Shown piece by piece: positions 32,241-41,109 of a stretch of 64,000 bases of DNA (the first letter of the stretch is position 1; each line of letters begins with the position of its first letter). The notes under the pieces are model-generated. The model saw nothing but the letters and a program-made list of their open reading frames with translations. It was not told the origin of the DNA and did no database searches. The position numbers were made by a program, and so were the translations under genes. This DNA is from Microbacterium sp. SY138 (GTDB taxonomy: Bacteria; Actinomycetota; Actinomycetes; Actinomycetales; Microbacteriaceae): assembly GCF_039729145.1 (NCBI RefSeq), contig NZ_CP155793.1, forward strand, positions 1,364,001 to 1,428,000, given 5' to 3'.

Positions 32241-32759
32241 ATGCCTCGTCTGTCCCGCTTGACTCCCGAGACCGCCATCGGCGCCTCTCGTGATCTGCTC
32301 GGCGACCTCGTTAGTCGGCATGGCGCCGTCGGGGACATGGTGTCCACCATGGCCCATTCCCCGGCGGTGCTCGGCGGTTACTTGCAGCTCAGTAAGGCGA
32401 TGCGGCGCGCCAAACTGGATCGGAAGACGAGCGAGCTCATCTCGATCGCGGTGCAAGCGCAGCAAGGTTGCGGGCTATGCCTCGAATCCCACATCAGCAG
32501 CGCAAGGTCGCTCGGCGTGCGCGAGGAAGAGATCCAGCTCGCACAACAGGGGCGCTCGAACGACCCCGCGATTGCGGGCATGATCGAACTCGGACTCCAC
32601 ATCTATCGCGCTCCGGCCGCCATCACGGACGTCCAGATCGACCGGCTTCGCCAGCTTGGATACAGCGATCGTGAGATCGCCGATGTAGTCGGGGTGGTCT
32701 CTCTCAACATCCTCACCGGCGCGTTCAATCTCGTCGCCGGCCTTACTCCAGGCGAGTAG
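32241..32759 (+). CDS. AhpD-like carboxymuconolactone decarboxylase-family protein
   Basis: This 172-residue protein has the AhpD/CMD active-site motif in QQGCGLCLESHISSAR, i.e. CxxCxxxH. That is the peroxidase-type thiol site rather than true decarboxylase. Upstream residues KTSELISIAVQAQ and downstream GVVSLNILTGAFNL complete the domain. GGAGG lies 5 bases before the ATG at 32241. It is likely a thiol-dependent antioxidant enzyme controlled by the ArsR-like regulator in front, fitting metal and oxidative stress defence. Confidence 0.85.
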   Translation: MPRLSRLTPETAIGASRDLLGDLVSRHGAVGDMVSTMAHSPAVLGGYLQLSKAMRRAKLDRKTSELISIAVQAQQGCGLCLESHISSARSLGVREEEIQLAQQGRSNDPAIAGMIELGLHIYRAPAAITDVQIDRLRQLGYSDREIADVVGVVSLNILTGAFNLVAGLTPGE

Positions 32760-33317
32760 CGTCCCGCGCTTCCGAGAACTCCCCCCGGCGCCGGTGCTAG
32801 TCGTTTCTGCTCGCCACAAGAGCCGAACGCGGGGTGCCGAACGCCACGGGAACTTTCCAGGCGCCCGGCGCGACGATTACCTCCAGAAATGGCAGTATCC
32901 CGCCCGCTCAGAATCGGGCACCAGAGGCCAGTGCAGCCTGCCAAGGGCTCGCGATGTCGTCGGTGTTGATTCCCAACCGAGCGCGAGGTGGGAGCGAAGC
33001 GCATCGTGTGCTGTTAGTTCCAGCGCGACCACACATGCTGTGGCCGGGGTCCGGCCTCGTCTTTGGTGGGCGCCGTCGAATTGTCCAGTTCTTCGTTAGG
33101 TATCGGCGCAAGCTCTTCGCGTTCTGAACGATGAGGGCATGCTCGATTTCGCTCTGGCTGCTCGCTAGTCCCTGTACCGCCTTCGAGCTACCACGCGTCT
33201 TGCAGGTCGAGGTCTCACGGCCCTCGTCGTCCGCAAGAAGACGATGCTGTATGTAAGCGAGGCGCCAGAGCGCGGAGGAAGCGCGCGGGTACCCTGGGGC
33301 TTCAAGAGGAGGGGCCA
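32760..33317. other. 558-base stretch without a recognisable gene
   Basis: I see no supported gene, RNA or repeat here. Short frames exist on both strands but none resembles a known family or has a good ribosome site, apart from the AGGAGGGG serving the next gene at the right end. The stretch separates the metal-resistance genes from the mobilisation genes and probably contains degraded sequence. Confidence 0.5.
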
Positions 33318-34196
33318 ATGAACGTCAAGCCCGAATGGCAGGGGACAGCGCAACATGGCGAAGCCTCCGATCTGTCGCGCTGGTTGGTGCATCTCACGCG
33401 CTCGGAGGACGACCTGATCTCGATACTGACAACGGGCACGATCGAGGCCCGTGCACCTTTCGGCGCCGGGAGGTACTACTCAGGCGTCCAGCACCTTCAC
33501 CAGTCGGTTTGTCTCACTGAGACGCCGCTGCACGAGCTTGGACGTATGACTTCGCGGCGTCCGTGGGGAATCGTCTTCGATAAGGAGAGGTTGCGCATGA
33601 AGTTGGACGCTCAACCTGTCTGGTATCTCAGCGACCCCTCGCCGCAGTGGCAAGCGCTTCGCGCCGCGATGGATGACGCAGAAGACATGCCAGACGCGCC
33701 GATCTGGCAACTGACTCCATACATTGATGGCGTCCGCAACCGCCAGAGCAAGCGTCCGAACGACTGGCGATGGGAACGCGAATGGCGTGTGCGAGGCGAC
33801 CTGGAGTTCGAGCTCGGCGACGTCTCCATGATCGTGTCTAGCGAAGCGGGAGCGACAGCCATTCTGGATGAGATTTCCGTCGGCCTGCCATGGGTATCTC
33901 CTGATGGTGGTCGACCTCAGTGGGCGGGCGGCTTCACCGGAGGTTGGGACGCCGCTATCGAGCAGATGCTCGACCGATTCCACATGACTTTCACTTCTCT
34001 AGACAACGCGGGGATGCCTTGGGACAGTGAGGACAAAGCGTACGTTCAACTCGTTGAGTTCCACGACACCGCCTATGCCATGGACGAGGTGTTCGGCTAC
34101 CTGATGCCGGACCTGTATGAAGCGATCGAGTCTGCTTTGAGCAATGAGAGCTACCAGTGGTGCCTGACCTATGACCTCGAATACTGGGGAGATTAG
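33318..34196 (+). CDS. Unknown protein, possibly an ADP-ribosyltransferase-like or Abi-type toxin
   Basis: I do not recognise this 292-residue protein with certainty. The N-terminus, SRWLVHLTRSEDDLISILTTGTIEA, recalls the opening of DarT/DUF4433-like and RNA 2'-phosphotransferase-like folds (an HLTR- or HIT-type strand followed by an L..IL..G helix). It is followed by HQSVCLTETPLHEL, WGIVFDKERL, VWYLSDPS and DWRWEREWRVRGDLEF. Proteins with this layout occur in actinobacteria near defence genes and are sometimes annotated abortive infection. There is no signal peptide or membrane helix. AGGAGGGG precedes the ATG. It sits alone, 98 bases before the relaxase, with no obvious antitoxin gene. Confidence 0.5.
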   Translation: MNVKPEWQGTAQHGEASDLSRWLVHLTRSEDDLISILTTGTIEARAPFGAGRYYSGVQHLHQSVCLTETPLHELGRMTSRRPWGIVFDKERLRMKLDAQPVWYLSDPSPQWQALRAAMDDAEDMPDAPIWQLTPYIDGVRNRQSKRPNDWRWEREWRVRGDLEFELGDVSMIVSSEAGATAILDEISVGLPWVSPDGGRPQWAGGFTGGWDAAIEQMLDRFHMTFTSLDNAGMPWDSEDKAYVQLVEFHDTAYAMDEVFGYLMPDLYEAIESALSNESYQWCLTYDLEYWGD

Positions 34197-34207
34197 CGAA
34201 CCGCCTC

Positions 34208-34247
34208 AAGGTGACCACCCTCCGGCCCTCGCGCGAGTGGTGACCTT
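34208..34247. other. Candidate origin of transfer (oriT) inverted repeat
   Basis: AAGGTGACCAC at 34208-34218 and GTGGTGACCTT at 34237-34247 are complementary at 10 of 11 positions, separated by 18 bases. It lies in the only gap before the MobF relaxase gene, the usual place for its nick-region repeats. No nick site is identified. Confidence 0.4.
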
Positions 34248-34294
34248 CGGACTGCAAGTCGATGCTGCGGGAGACATGGCCCCACCTGCTCATC

Positions 34295-37200
34295 ATGACG
34301 GTATCGATGCGCGTCATGTCGGCAGGCGACGGATACAGGTACCTGCTGCGCAGCGTCGCGGCCGGTGACGGCGACCGATCGCTTTCGACACCGTTCACGC
34401 GCTACTACGCCGAGGAAGGCAGTCCGCCGGGTCACTGGCTCGGCGCGGGCGTCGCTGCGCTCGGCAGCGCGATCCAGGTCGACGATCAGGTCTCTGAGTC
34501 CCAGCTTCAGCTCCTCGTCGGTATGGGCCGGAACCCGGTCACGGGCGACCCACTGGGCCTTGCGTATCCTGCCTACAAGACTGTGGCTGGGCGTGTCGAG
34601 GAGCGTACCGCCGCGCTCGACCCGGTGCTCGGACCGGTCAGTCGCGCCGAGGCGGTAGCGCAGATCGAGGCAGAAGAACGAGCGCGCGGGACGCGTCGCG
34701 CCGTCGCCGGGTACGACTTCACGTTCTCGGTCCCGAAGTCCGCGAGCGTGTTGTGGGCGGTTGCGGATGCGGGGACGCAGGCGTTGATCGCGGATGCGCA
34801 TCATGCGGCGGTTGCGGAGGTGGTTGCGTTCATGGAGCGGGAGGTCGCAGCCACCCGCACCGGCGCAACCGCCCGCAACGGCGCCGTTGCACAAGTCGAT
34901 GTCCGCGGTCTGATCGCCACAGCGTTCGACCACTACGACTCCCGCGCGGGTGACCCACACTTGCACACGCACGTCGTCATCTCGAACAAGGTGCAGACCG
35001 TCCTCGACGGAAAATGGCGCTCCCTCGACGGGCGCCCGATGCACGCCGCCACGGTCGCGCTCTCCGAGCTGCACGAGGCAGTGTTCGCCGACCACCTGAC
35101 ACGCGCCTTCGGCGTGGAGTGGGAGGCCCGCGACATGGGGCGAGACCGCAACCCCGCCTGGGCGGTGACGACGGTGCCGGAGCAGCTGGTGGCGGAGTTC
35201 TCCTCCCGCTCCCGGCACATCGACATGGAGAAGAACCGCCTCATCGCGGAGTACGTCGAGAAGCACGGCCGGCAACCGTCGACGGCGACGATCCTCAAGC
35301 TCCGCGCCCAAGCCACCCTCATCACGAGGCCCGAGAAGCAGGTCCGGTCCCTCGCCGACCTGACCGCCGAATGGCGGCAGCGAGCCGGCCGCCTGCTCGG
35401 GCGGGATGCGACCGCGTGGGCGCGGCGCGTCACCACGAAGGAGGCGCCGTTGCTGCTACGCGCCGACGACGTCCCGCTGGATGTGATTGCTTCCCTCGGG
35501 CAGAGCGTGGTCGAGACGGTCGGCGAGAAGCGGTCCACCTGGAGGCGGTGGAACCTCACCGCCGAGGCGGCCCGGCAGACGATGGGCTACCGCTTCGCGT
35601 CCACCACGGATCGGGAGGCGATCGTCGGGCTGGTGATGGACGCCGCCGAAGCCGCCTCACTGCGGCTGACCCCACCGGAACTCACGTCAAGCCCGGTGGC
35701 GTTCCGCCGCCCGGACGGCACGAGCGTGTTCCGCCCGAAGCACTCGACGGTGTTCTCCTCCGAACTCTTGCTCGCCGCCGAAGACCGCCTCCTCGAGCGC
35801 GCCCGCACGACGACCGCTCCCACGGTGCCGCTGGAAACCGTGGAGCGGATCGCGGCCCGCCCCGACCGGCAGGGGCGGGTGCTCGGCGAGGAGCAAACCG
35901 CTGCGCTCGCATCCGTCGCGGTGTCTGGGCGCATCGTCGATGTCCTGGTCGGCCCCGCCGGGGCGGGCAAGACCACCGCCATGAACGCTCTGCGGCGGGC
36001 CTGGGAGCACGAGCACGGCCGCGGGTCCGTGGTCGGACTGGCGCCATCTGCGGTCGCAGCGCAGGTGCTCGCCGATGACCTCCGCATCCAGACGGAGAAC
36101 ACCGCGAAGTGGTGGCAGAACCACCTCGTCCAGGGAGAAACATTCCGCAAGGGGCAGCTCGTCATCGTGGACGAGGCGTCGCTGGCGGGAACCCTGTCCC
36201 TCGACCGCATCGCCCGTCTCGCCTCCGAGGCCGGGGCGAAAGTGCTGCTGGTTGGGGACTACGCACAGCTCCAGTCCGTCGACGCCGGCGGCGCCTTCTC
36301 CCTCCTCATCCACGACCGCGGCGACGCCCCCGAACTGGTCGACATCCACCGCTTCACGAACATATGGGAGAAGACCGCGTCCCTCGGGCTCCGGCACGGG
36401 CGTACCGAGGTCATCGACACCTACATAGAGCACGACCGCATCCAGGGCGGCGAGATGGAGACGATGGTCGACGCCGCCTACATTGCGTGGCAAGCCGACA
36501 GGCAGGCCGGACGGGCGACGGTGCTGGTCACCGACTCGAACGAATCCATCCAGGCGCTTAACCAGCGCGCTCGCACGGACCTGATCCTCGACGGCACCGT
36601 GGACGCTCGCCGCGAGGTAGCGCTGCTGGACGGCACGCGCGCCGCCGTCGGGGATTCGGTCATCACCCGGCACAACGACCGCCGCCTGCGCGCCGGCCGC
36701 GGCTGGGTCCGCAACGGCGACCGCTGGACGGTCACCGAGGTCCGCGACGACGGCTCCCTCACCCTCCGCCGCGCCGACCGCAAGTGGGGAGCCTCGGTTG
36801 TGCTCCCCGCCGCGTATGTGGCCGAACACCTCGACCTCGGCTACGCCGTCACCTCCTACCGGGCCCAAGGCATCACGGTGGACACCTCGCATGTGCTCGC
36901 GGACGCGAGCATGACCAGGGAGAACCTGTACGTGGCGCTCACCCGCGGACGGGAGACGAACCGCGCCTACGTCGTGACCGACAAGCCTGACGACTCCCAC
37001 GACGGCCCGCATCCTGGCGACAACACCGAGGCCACCGCCCGGTCGGTGCTGTTCGGGGTGCTCCAGCACGTCGGTGCCGAGCTCTCCGCCCACGAGACCA
37101 TCACCGCCGAACAGGACGCTTGGGCGAACATCGGCCAGCTCGCGGCCGAGTACGAGACGCTGGCGGCAGCCGCGCAACGCGACAGGTGGGCGCTCCTCGT

Positions 37201-37843
37201 CCGCGCGTCCGGTCTCACCGAGGAGGAGGCCGAGGACGCGATCGCATCCCCAACGTTCGGGGCGCTGACCGCCGAGCTCCGCCGCGCCGAGGCCAACCAC
37301 CACGACATCGAAACGCTGCTGCCGCGCCTCGTGCGGGCGCGCGGGTTCACCGACGCCGACGACATCGCCGCCGTCCTCCACTACCGCGTCTCCCGAGCCA
37401 CAGCGAGGCCAGCGGGGTCCGGCCGCGCCCGCAAGGCACCCCGCCTGATCACTGGACTCATCCCCGAAGCCACCGGCACCGTGAGCAGCGAGTTCCGGCA
37501 GGCGCTCACCGAACGACGCGACCTCATCGAGACCCGCGCCGACGCGCTCCTCGATACCGCGCTCACCGAGAAGCAGACCTGGACGAATGCGCTTGGCGCC
37601 CCGCCGAAGGATGCCAAGACCGAAGCGACCTGGCGGCGACTTGCCCGCACCGTCGTCGCCTACCGCGACCGCTACGGCATCACCGATCCCACTCCGCTCG
37701 GAACCCCGTCCGAGAACGACGCGGAGAAGATCGACGCCGCCCGGGCCAAGGCCGCCCTCGACCGGGCACGCAGCCTCGCACGGGGAGCAGGGGAGGAGCC
37801 GCAGCGTAGGCCGGAACGAGAGCCGGTCCGCCGCGCGCTGTGA
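34295..37843 (+). CDS. MobF-family conjugative relaxase-helicase (TrwC/TraA-like)
   Basis: This protein of about 1182 residues combines a relaxase domain and a RecD-like helicase. The relaxase has N-terminal tyrosines (GYRYLL) for nicking and the three-histidine metal motif HLHTH (222-226) in DPHLHTHVVISNK. The helicase has Walker A GPAGAGKT (553-560), Walker B VIVDEA (Asp626, Glu627) and a late SYRAQGITVDTSHVL block. It nicks oriT, stays bound to the 5' end and unwinds the strand during transfer. The ATG at 34295 starts the TVSMRVMSAGDGYRYLL block typical of the family. No coupling protein or type IV secretion gene is in the window, so the element may be mobilisable rather than self-transmissible. 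Confidence 0.93.
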   Translation: MTVSMRVMSAGDGYRYLLRSVAAGDGDRSLSTPFTRYYAEEGSPPGHWLGAGVAALGSAIQVDDQVSESQLQLLVGMGRNPVTGDPLGLAYPAYKTVAGRVEERTAALDPVLGPVSRAEAVAQIEAEERARGTRRAVAGYDFTFSVPKSASVLWAVADAGTQALIADAHHAAVAEVVAFMEREVAATRTGATARNGAVAQVDVRGLIATAFDHYDSRAGDPHLHTHVVISNKVQTVLDGKWRSLDGRPMHAATVALSELHEAVFADHLTRAFGVEWEARDMGRDRNPAWAVTTVPEQLVAEFSSRSRHIDMEKNRLIAEYVEKHGRQPSTATILKLRAQATLITRPEKQVRSLADLTAEWRQRAGRLLGRDATAWARRVTTKEAPLLLRADDVPLDVIASLGQSVVETVGEKRSTWRRWNLTAEAARQTMGYRFASTTDREAIVGLVMDAAEAASLRLTPPELTSSPVAFRRPDGTSVFRPKHSTVFSSELLLAAEDRLLERARTTTAPTVPLETVERIAARPDRQGRVLGEEQTAALASVAVSGRIVDVLVGPAGAGKTTAMNALRRAWEHEHGRGSVVGLAPSAVAAQVLADDLRIQTENTAKWWQNHLVQGETFRKGQLVIVDEASLAGTLSLDRIARLASEAGAKVLLVGDYAQLQSVDAGGAFSLLIHDRGDAPELVDIHRFTNIWEKTASLGLRHGRTEVIDTYIEHDRIQGGEMETMVDAAYIAWQADRQAGRATVLVTDSNESIQALNQRARTDLILDGTVDARREVALLDGTRAAVGDSVITRHNDRRLRAGRGWVRNGDRWTVTEVRDDGSLTLRRADRKWGASVVLPAAYVAEHLDLGYAVTSYRAQGITVDTSHVLADASMTRENLYVALTRGRETNRAYVVTDKPDDSHDGPHPGDNTEATARSVLFGVLQHVGAELSAHETITAEQDAWANIGQLAAEYETLAAAAQRDRWALLVRASGLTEEEAEDAIASPTFGALTAELRRAEANHHDIETLLPRLVRARGFTDADDIAAVLHYRVSRATARPAGSGRARKAPRLITGLIPEATGTVSSEFRQALTERRDLIETRADALLDTALTEKQTWTNALGAPPKDAKTEATWRRLARTVVAYRDRYGITDPTPLGTPSENDAEKIDAARAKAALDRARSLARGAGEEPQRRPEREPVRRAL

Positions 37844-37993
37844 GCCCGGTGCCCTTCCCGATGTCAGGCCACCGTTCTACAGTGGAGGACGAGGCGGCCT
37901 CTATATTGGCGCTGTCGCTCCCCGCGACGGTATGACCACCCCGCACGCTGGGCGGTCCTTTCAGGTTCTTGTCGCCGAACCCCTGGAAGGACT

Positions 37994-38320
37994 ATGCCCG
38001 TGTTCCGGCTCATCTGGGCGGCCAGCGTCCGCACCCGCGACATCCTCAGCTACGCGCCCACGAACCTCCTCATCGCCGCCACCCGCACCCGCCGCGGCCT
38101 GCGCTGGGGTATCCCCGCGATGCTCCTCGCGATCCCGTACCTGCTCGCCGCCTACTGGTGCGTCACGACCATCGAAGCCGGCGGCCCCCGATGGCTCAAC
38201 CTCGTAGTGCTGCTGTGCGCGTGGAACTCGGTCAAGTTGACCCTGAACGGACCCGCCAGCGTCCTCCGGCTGCTGCACGCGAGGGTAAAGGAGTGGCGCG
38301 GCGTTCGGGCGGGGTCGTGA
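37994..38320 (+). CDS. Small membrane protein of actinobacterial mobile elements
   Basis: This 108-residue protein has a cytoplasmic start (IWAASVRTRDILSYAPTNLLIAATRTRRGL) and two membrane helices around WGIPAMLLAIPYLLAAYWC and WLNLVVLLCAWNSVKL. Similar small proteins (sometimes misnamed sulfate permease) occur beside relaxase genes in actinobacterial plasmids and islands. A role in transfer or maintenance is presumed from context. It begins 150 bases after the relaxase and shows no enzymatic motif. Confidence 0.65.
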   Translation: MPVFRLIWAASVRTRDILSYAPTNLLIAATRTRRGLRWGIPAMLLAIPYLLAAYWCVTTIEAGGPRWLNLVVLLCAWNSVKLTLNGPASVLRLLHARVKEWRGVRAGS

Positions 38321-38443
38321 TCGAGACGGCGTCCTTGAGTCCAGATCACGCGGTACGGCATCGAGGAGCGGCGTGTGCCTGGTCATGCGCGGTGCACCGC
38401 TGGTAGCGTGAACTTACGTCCCAAAAGAGGAGAGAGCCGGAAG

Positions 38444-38644
38444 ATGGCGGAAGATCACGAAGTCCTGACTACGGAGGAAGCTGCCGCGCTCCTTCGCGTC
38501 AGCACCAAGACGGTTCTCTCCCTTGTGCGTTCCGGCAAGTTGCCAGGCGAGAAGGTTGGACGAGCTTGGCGCTTCCCGAAGCGCGACGTCCTGGACTATG
38601 TCCGAGGGTCGAGCGAACCTAAGGCGGGGATCGTGGATGAGTAA
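38444..38644 (+). CDS. Excisionase-like helix-turn-helix protein
   Basis: This 66-residue protein is a MerR-type winged helix of the excisionase/HTH_17 class: LTTEEAAALLRVSTKTVLSLVRSGKLPGEKVGRAWRFPKRDVLDYV. Such proteins act as recombination directionality factors or as small regulators. It opens a chain of overlapping genes (next start at 38637, then 38705), so here it may regulate the ParB-Dam cassette rather than excision. No integrase gene is adjacent. GGAGAGAGCCGGAAG precedes the ATG. Confidence 0.8.
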   Translation: MAEDHEVLTTEEAAALLRVSTKTVLSLVRSGKLPGEKVGRAWRFPKRDVLDYVRGSSEPKAGIVDE

Positions 38645-38708
38645 GGTGCAGAGCTTCGACACGACCGAGATCGGGATGCCCGCTGCATGGCGAGGTAGGC
38701 GGCTGTGA
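38637..38708 (+). CDS. Possible 23-residue peptide linking HTH and ParB-like genes
   Basis: An ATG at 38637 overlaps the end of the HTH gene and opens 23 codons (MSKVQSFDTTEIGMPAAWRG and three more) whose TGA overlaps the GTG start of the ParB-like gene (GTGA at 38705). It keeps the pattern of coupled overlaps through the cassette, so it may be a translated bridge. No function or homologue is recognised. Confidence 0.35.
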   Translation: MSKVQSFDTTEIGMPAAWRGRRL

Positions 38709-40192
38709 TCAACATGGCGACATGGGAAGAGCTGACCGTTGACATCGTCAACGGTGTCAGACTCGACCCCCGAAACGTCCGGTTGGACATCCCCGACGGA
38801 GTCCCTGAGTCCGACATTGTTCAGGACCTCTTCACGAACGAGAAGGCTCTAAACCTTGTTGAAGGCATCACGAAAGTCGGTCTTCTGACTCACGAGGTCC
38901 CCATCGTCGTTGAGCGTGACGGCACTCTCGTTGTCGTCGAAGGAAACCGTCGAGTGGCGGCGCTCAAAGCGATTCAAAACCCGTATCTCGCGCCGGACCA
39001 CCAAGCACGAATCAGCAAGCTCGCGCAGAGCATCGAGAGCCGTGATGAACTCCGGCAAATCACCGTGAAGAAGGCGCCCACGCAAGACGATGCCGACCAA
39101 CTGATCGCGGCGCTCCACACCGGAAACCAGCGTGTTGCCTGGAGCCCGGCTCGGCAAGCGGCGTTCTTCCAAGCACAGCTTGACGGTGGCAAGACCGCCG
39201 AGCAGCTCGTCGCGCAGTACCCGACCATCGATGTCCGAAAGTTCATCACTCGAAGCAAGATTCTCGGACTCTTTCGCGGCGTCAGCTTCGCTGACCCGTC
39301 GCTCCGCGACTACGTCAATCGTCGCCGCTTTCCCGTGTCGACTCTCGCACGGCTCTACGAGAACGACAAGTTCCTGCAGCTCGCCGGTATCGAAATCGAT
39401 AGCGGCACAGGGAATGTAGAACTTCGTTCGTCGCGAGTTCTCTTCGAACGTCTGGCGACCAAGATCGTCTCCGATATTCGTGACGGGGCTATCAACACGC
39501 GTGTCCTGAACAGAACCTCCGGCGAACGGTACGTCGCCTACATGGACGAACTGCGCGACTTGCTCAACGAGTACGAGGACTCGACTGCCGACCACAGCGC
39601 ATCTCATGAATCCTCGTCATCGAATGCAGGCTCGGCAGGGTCCAACCACAAAGAGGGCGGACCGAATGGCGAGCACCGCGATGGTGACCAGACGTCATCT
39701 GACACGGAATCGGATGCAGGTAGTGACAAGGCAAAGCCGTTCCCGAGGAAGCGGAACTACCTCAACACAGACAATCTCACGGTTCCGACCACTTTCCCCG
39801 CGTCGATTCACGAGATCGTCAAGGAACTCTCCGCAATCAACATCCAGCGATTTCCAAACGCGACCCTCGACCTACTGCGCACCTTCCTGGAGAAGACGAT
39901 CAAGGCCCATGCCGAGGTGCTCGGGGAGGACATCAAGAAGGGCTCCAATGAGCAGGGATTCGTGTATCTCTCGAACTGCCTCGTCTGGCTCGAAGAGCAC
40001 TTCAAGACGACCGGACAGACCGCCTTTATCCAGCCCGTACAGAAGATTCGCGGTGGACGCTACGGCTTCGTCGGGTCGAAGGCCCACCTCGACGCAACCA
40101 ACCACAACCATCACATCTTTGCCACACCCGATGACGTTCGCGAATGCTGGGCGACCATCGAAGGAGTCATGAAAGCGGTACTCAAACCATGA
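38705..40192 (+). CDS. ParB-like protein 1 of the Dam cassette
   Basis: This 495-residue protein starts at GTG (or the ATG at 38714). The N-terminal third is a ParB/Srx fold with the key motif LVVVEGNRRVAALKAI at 75-90, an EGNRR variant of the GERR box that binds CTP in ParB. A low-complexity Ser/Asp/Gly-rich linker (about 298-345) separates a C-terminal domain (PTTFPASIHEIVKELSAINIQRFPNATLDLLRTFLEK and on) that I do not recognise. It is not a partition protein by context, having no ParA neighbour. The methylase overlaps its end by ATGA, so the two act together. ParB-fold proteins in DndB, DUF262 and related systems gate restriction by nucleotide binding. Confidence 0.78.
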   Translation: MINMATWEELTVDIVNGVRLDPRNVRLDIPDGVPESDIVQDLFTNEKALNLVEGITKVGLLTHEVPIVVERDGTLVVVEGNRRVAALKAIQNPYLAPDHQARISKLAQSIESRDELRQITVKKAPTQDDADQLIAALHTGNQRVAWSPARQAAFFQAQLDGGKTAEQLVAQYPTIDVRKFITRSKILGLFRGVSFADPSLRDYVNRRRFPVSTLARLYENDKFLQLAGIEIDSGTGNVELRSSRVLFERLATKIVSDIRDGAINTRVLNRTSGERYVAYMDELRDLLNEYEDSTADHSASHESSSSNAGSAGSNHKEGGPNGEHRDGDQTSSDTESDAGSDKAKPFPRKRNYLNTDNLTVPTTFPASIHEIVKELSAINIQRFPNATLDLLRTFLEKTIKAHAEVLGEDIKKGSNEQGFVYLSNCLVWLEEHFKTTGQTAFIQPVQKIRGGRYGFVGSKAHLDATNHNHHIFATPDDVRECWATIEGVMKAVLKP

Positions 40193-41109
40193 CGCGAACA
40201 GCGACATCTGCCAGGAAGAGAGTGACCATTTCACCTCTTCGGTACCCCGGTGGCAAGGGACTGCTCTACTCGCGACTGCGGACCATCATCCGCGAGAACG
40301 ACCTCACTTCAAGCGTCTACGTCGAACCCTACGCCGGGGGAGCCGGGGCCGCTCTTGCGCTACTGGTATCCGGTCAGGTCGAGCGAATCGCAATCAACGA
40401 TCTCGACCCGGCGGTGTTCGCGTTCTGGAACGCAGTCGTTACGCAGCCTGGCGAGTTCACGCGGCTCGTCAACAACGTTGAACTCACCGTGGATGAGTGG
40501 GAGCGACAGCGAGAGGTCTACCTGACATCGCCGAGAGAGGACCACCTTCCCCTTGGGTTCGCCACCTTCTACCTCAACAGGACTAACCGTTCCGGTGTGC
40601 TGAACGGCGGGCCGATCGGCGGGAAGGACCAGACGGGAAACTATAAGATCGACGCTCGCTTCAATCGGGAGGGTCTGGCGGAGCGGATCAGGTTGATCGC
40701 GCTGCACGCGGACCGTATCGCCGTGACCAACGAAGACGGTCTAGACGTGATCTCACGCTACTCCGACAGCGAGGACGCCTTCATCTACGCAGACCCGCCC
40801 TACTTCGAGAAGGCTGGCTCCTTGTACCTCAACGCGTTCCAAGAAGCCGACCACAAGGCGCTTGCTGAACGTTTGAAGAGTGTCGAGCGAGCGAAGTGGA
40901 TTCTTACCTACGACAACGTCCCCCAGGTCGCAGAGCTCTACTCAACTCTCCGACGACGACTCTTTGCCCTGAACTACTCCGCACACCGCGTTATGAAGGC
41001 TAACGAAGTCATGGTGTTCTCACCCCACCTCGCGATCCCGGAAGAACTCGAATCCGCCCACGCTGATCTGGTGCAGCGTGTGGGCGGCACTATAGAAGGA
41101 GCGTCCTGA
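40189..41109 (+). CDS. D12-class N6-adenine DNA methyltransferase (Dam-like)
   Basis: This 306-residue methylase of the Dam/DpnM class has the AdoMet loop region RYPGGK (18-23), EPYAGGAG (46-53), the D12 hallmark NRTNRSG (130-136) and the catalytic DPPY (202-205). It would transfer a methyl group to N6 of adenine in a short target sequence. Length and order are normal for the family, and nothing looks broken. Both ends overlap ParB-like genes (ATGA at 40189, TGATG at 41107). The combination suggests self-DNA marking for a restriction-type system. Confidence 0.92.
   Translation: MTRTATSARKRVTISPLRYPGGKGLLYSRLRTIIRENDLTSSVYVEPYAGGAGAALALLVSGQVERIAINDLDPAVFAFWNAVVTQPGEFTRLVNNVELTVDEWERQREVYLTSPREDHLPLGFATFYLNRTNRSGVLNGGPIGGKDQTGNYKIDARFNREGLAERIRLIALHADRIAVTNEDGLDVISRYSDSEDAFIYADPPYFEKAGSLYLNAFQEADHKALAERLKSVERAKWILTYDNVPQVAELYSTLRRRLFALNYSAHRVMKANEVMVFSPHLAIPEELESAHADLVQRVGGTIEGAS

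Noticed and set aside
34295..37843. Evidence for a complete self-transmissible conjugative element
   Set aside because: Only the relaxase and a small membrane protein are present. No coupling ATPase or type IV secretion genes lie in the window.
38444..38644. Excisionase with adjacent integrase
   Set aside because: The HTH protein is excisionase-like, but no tyrosine or serine recombinase gene lies between it and the attachment fragment, so a role in excision is not supported here.
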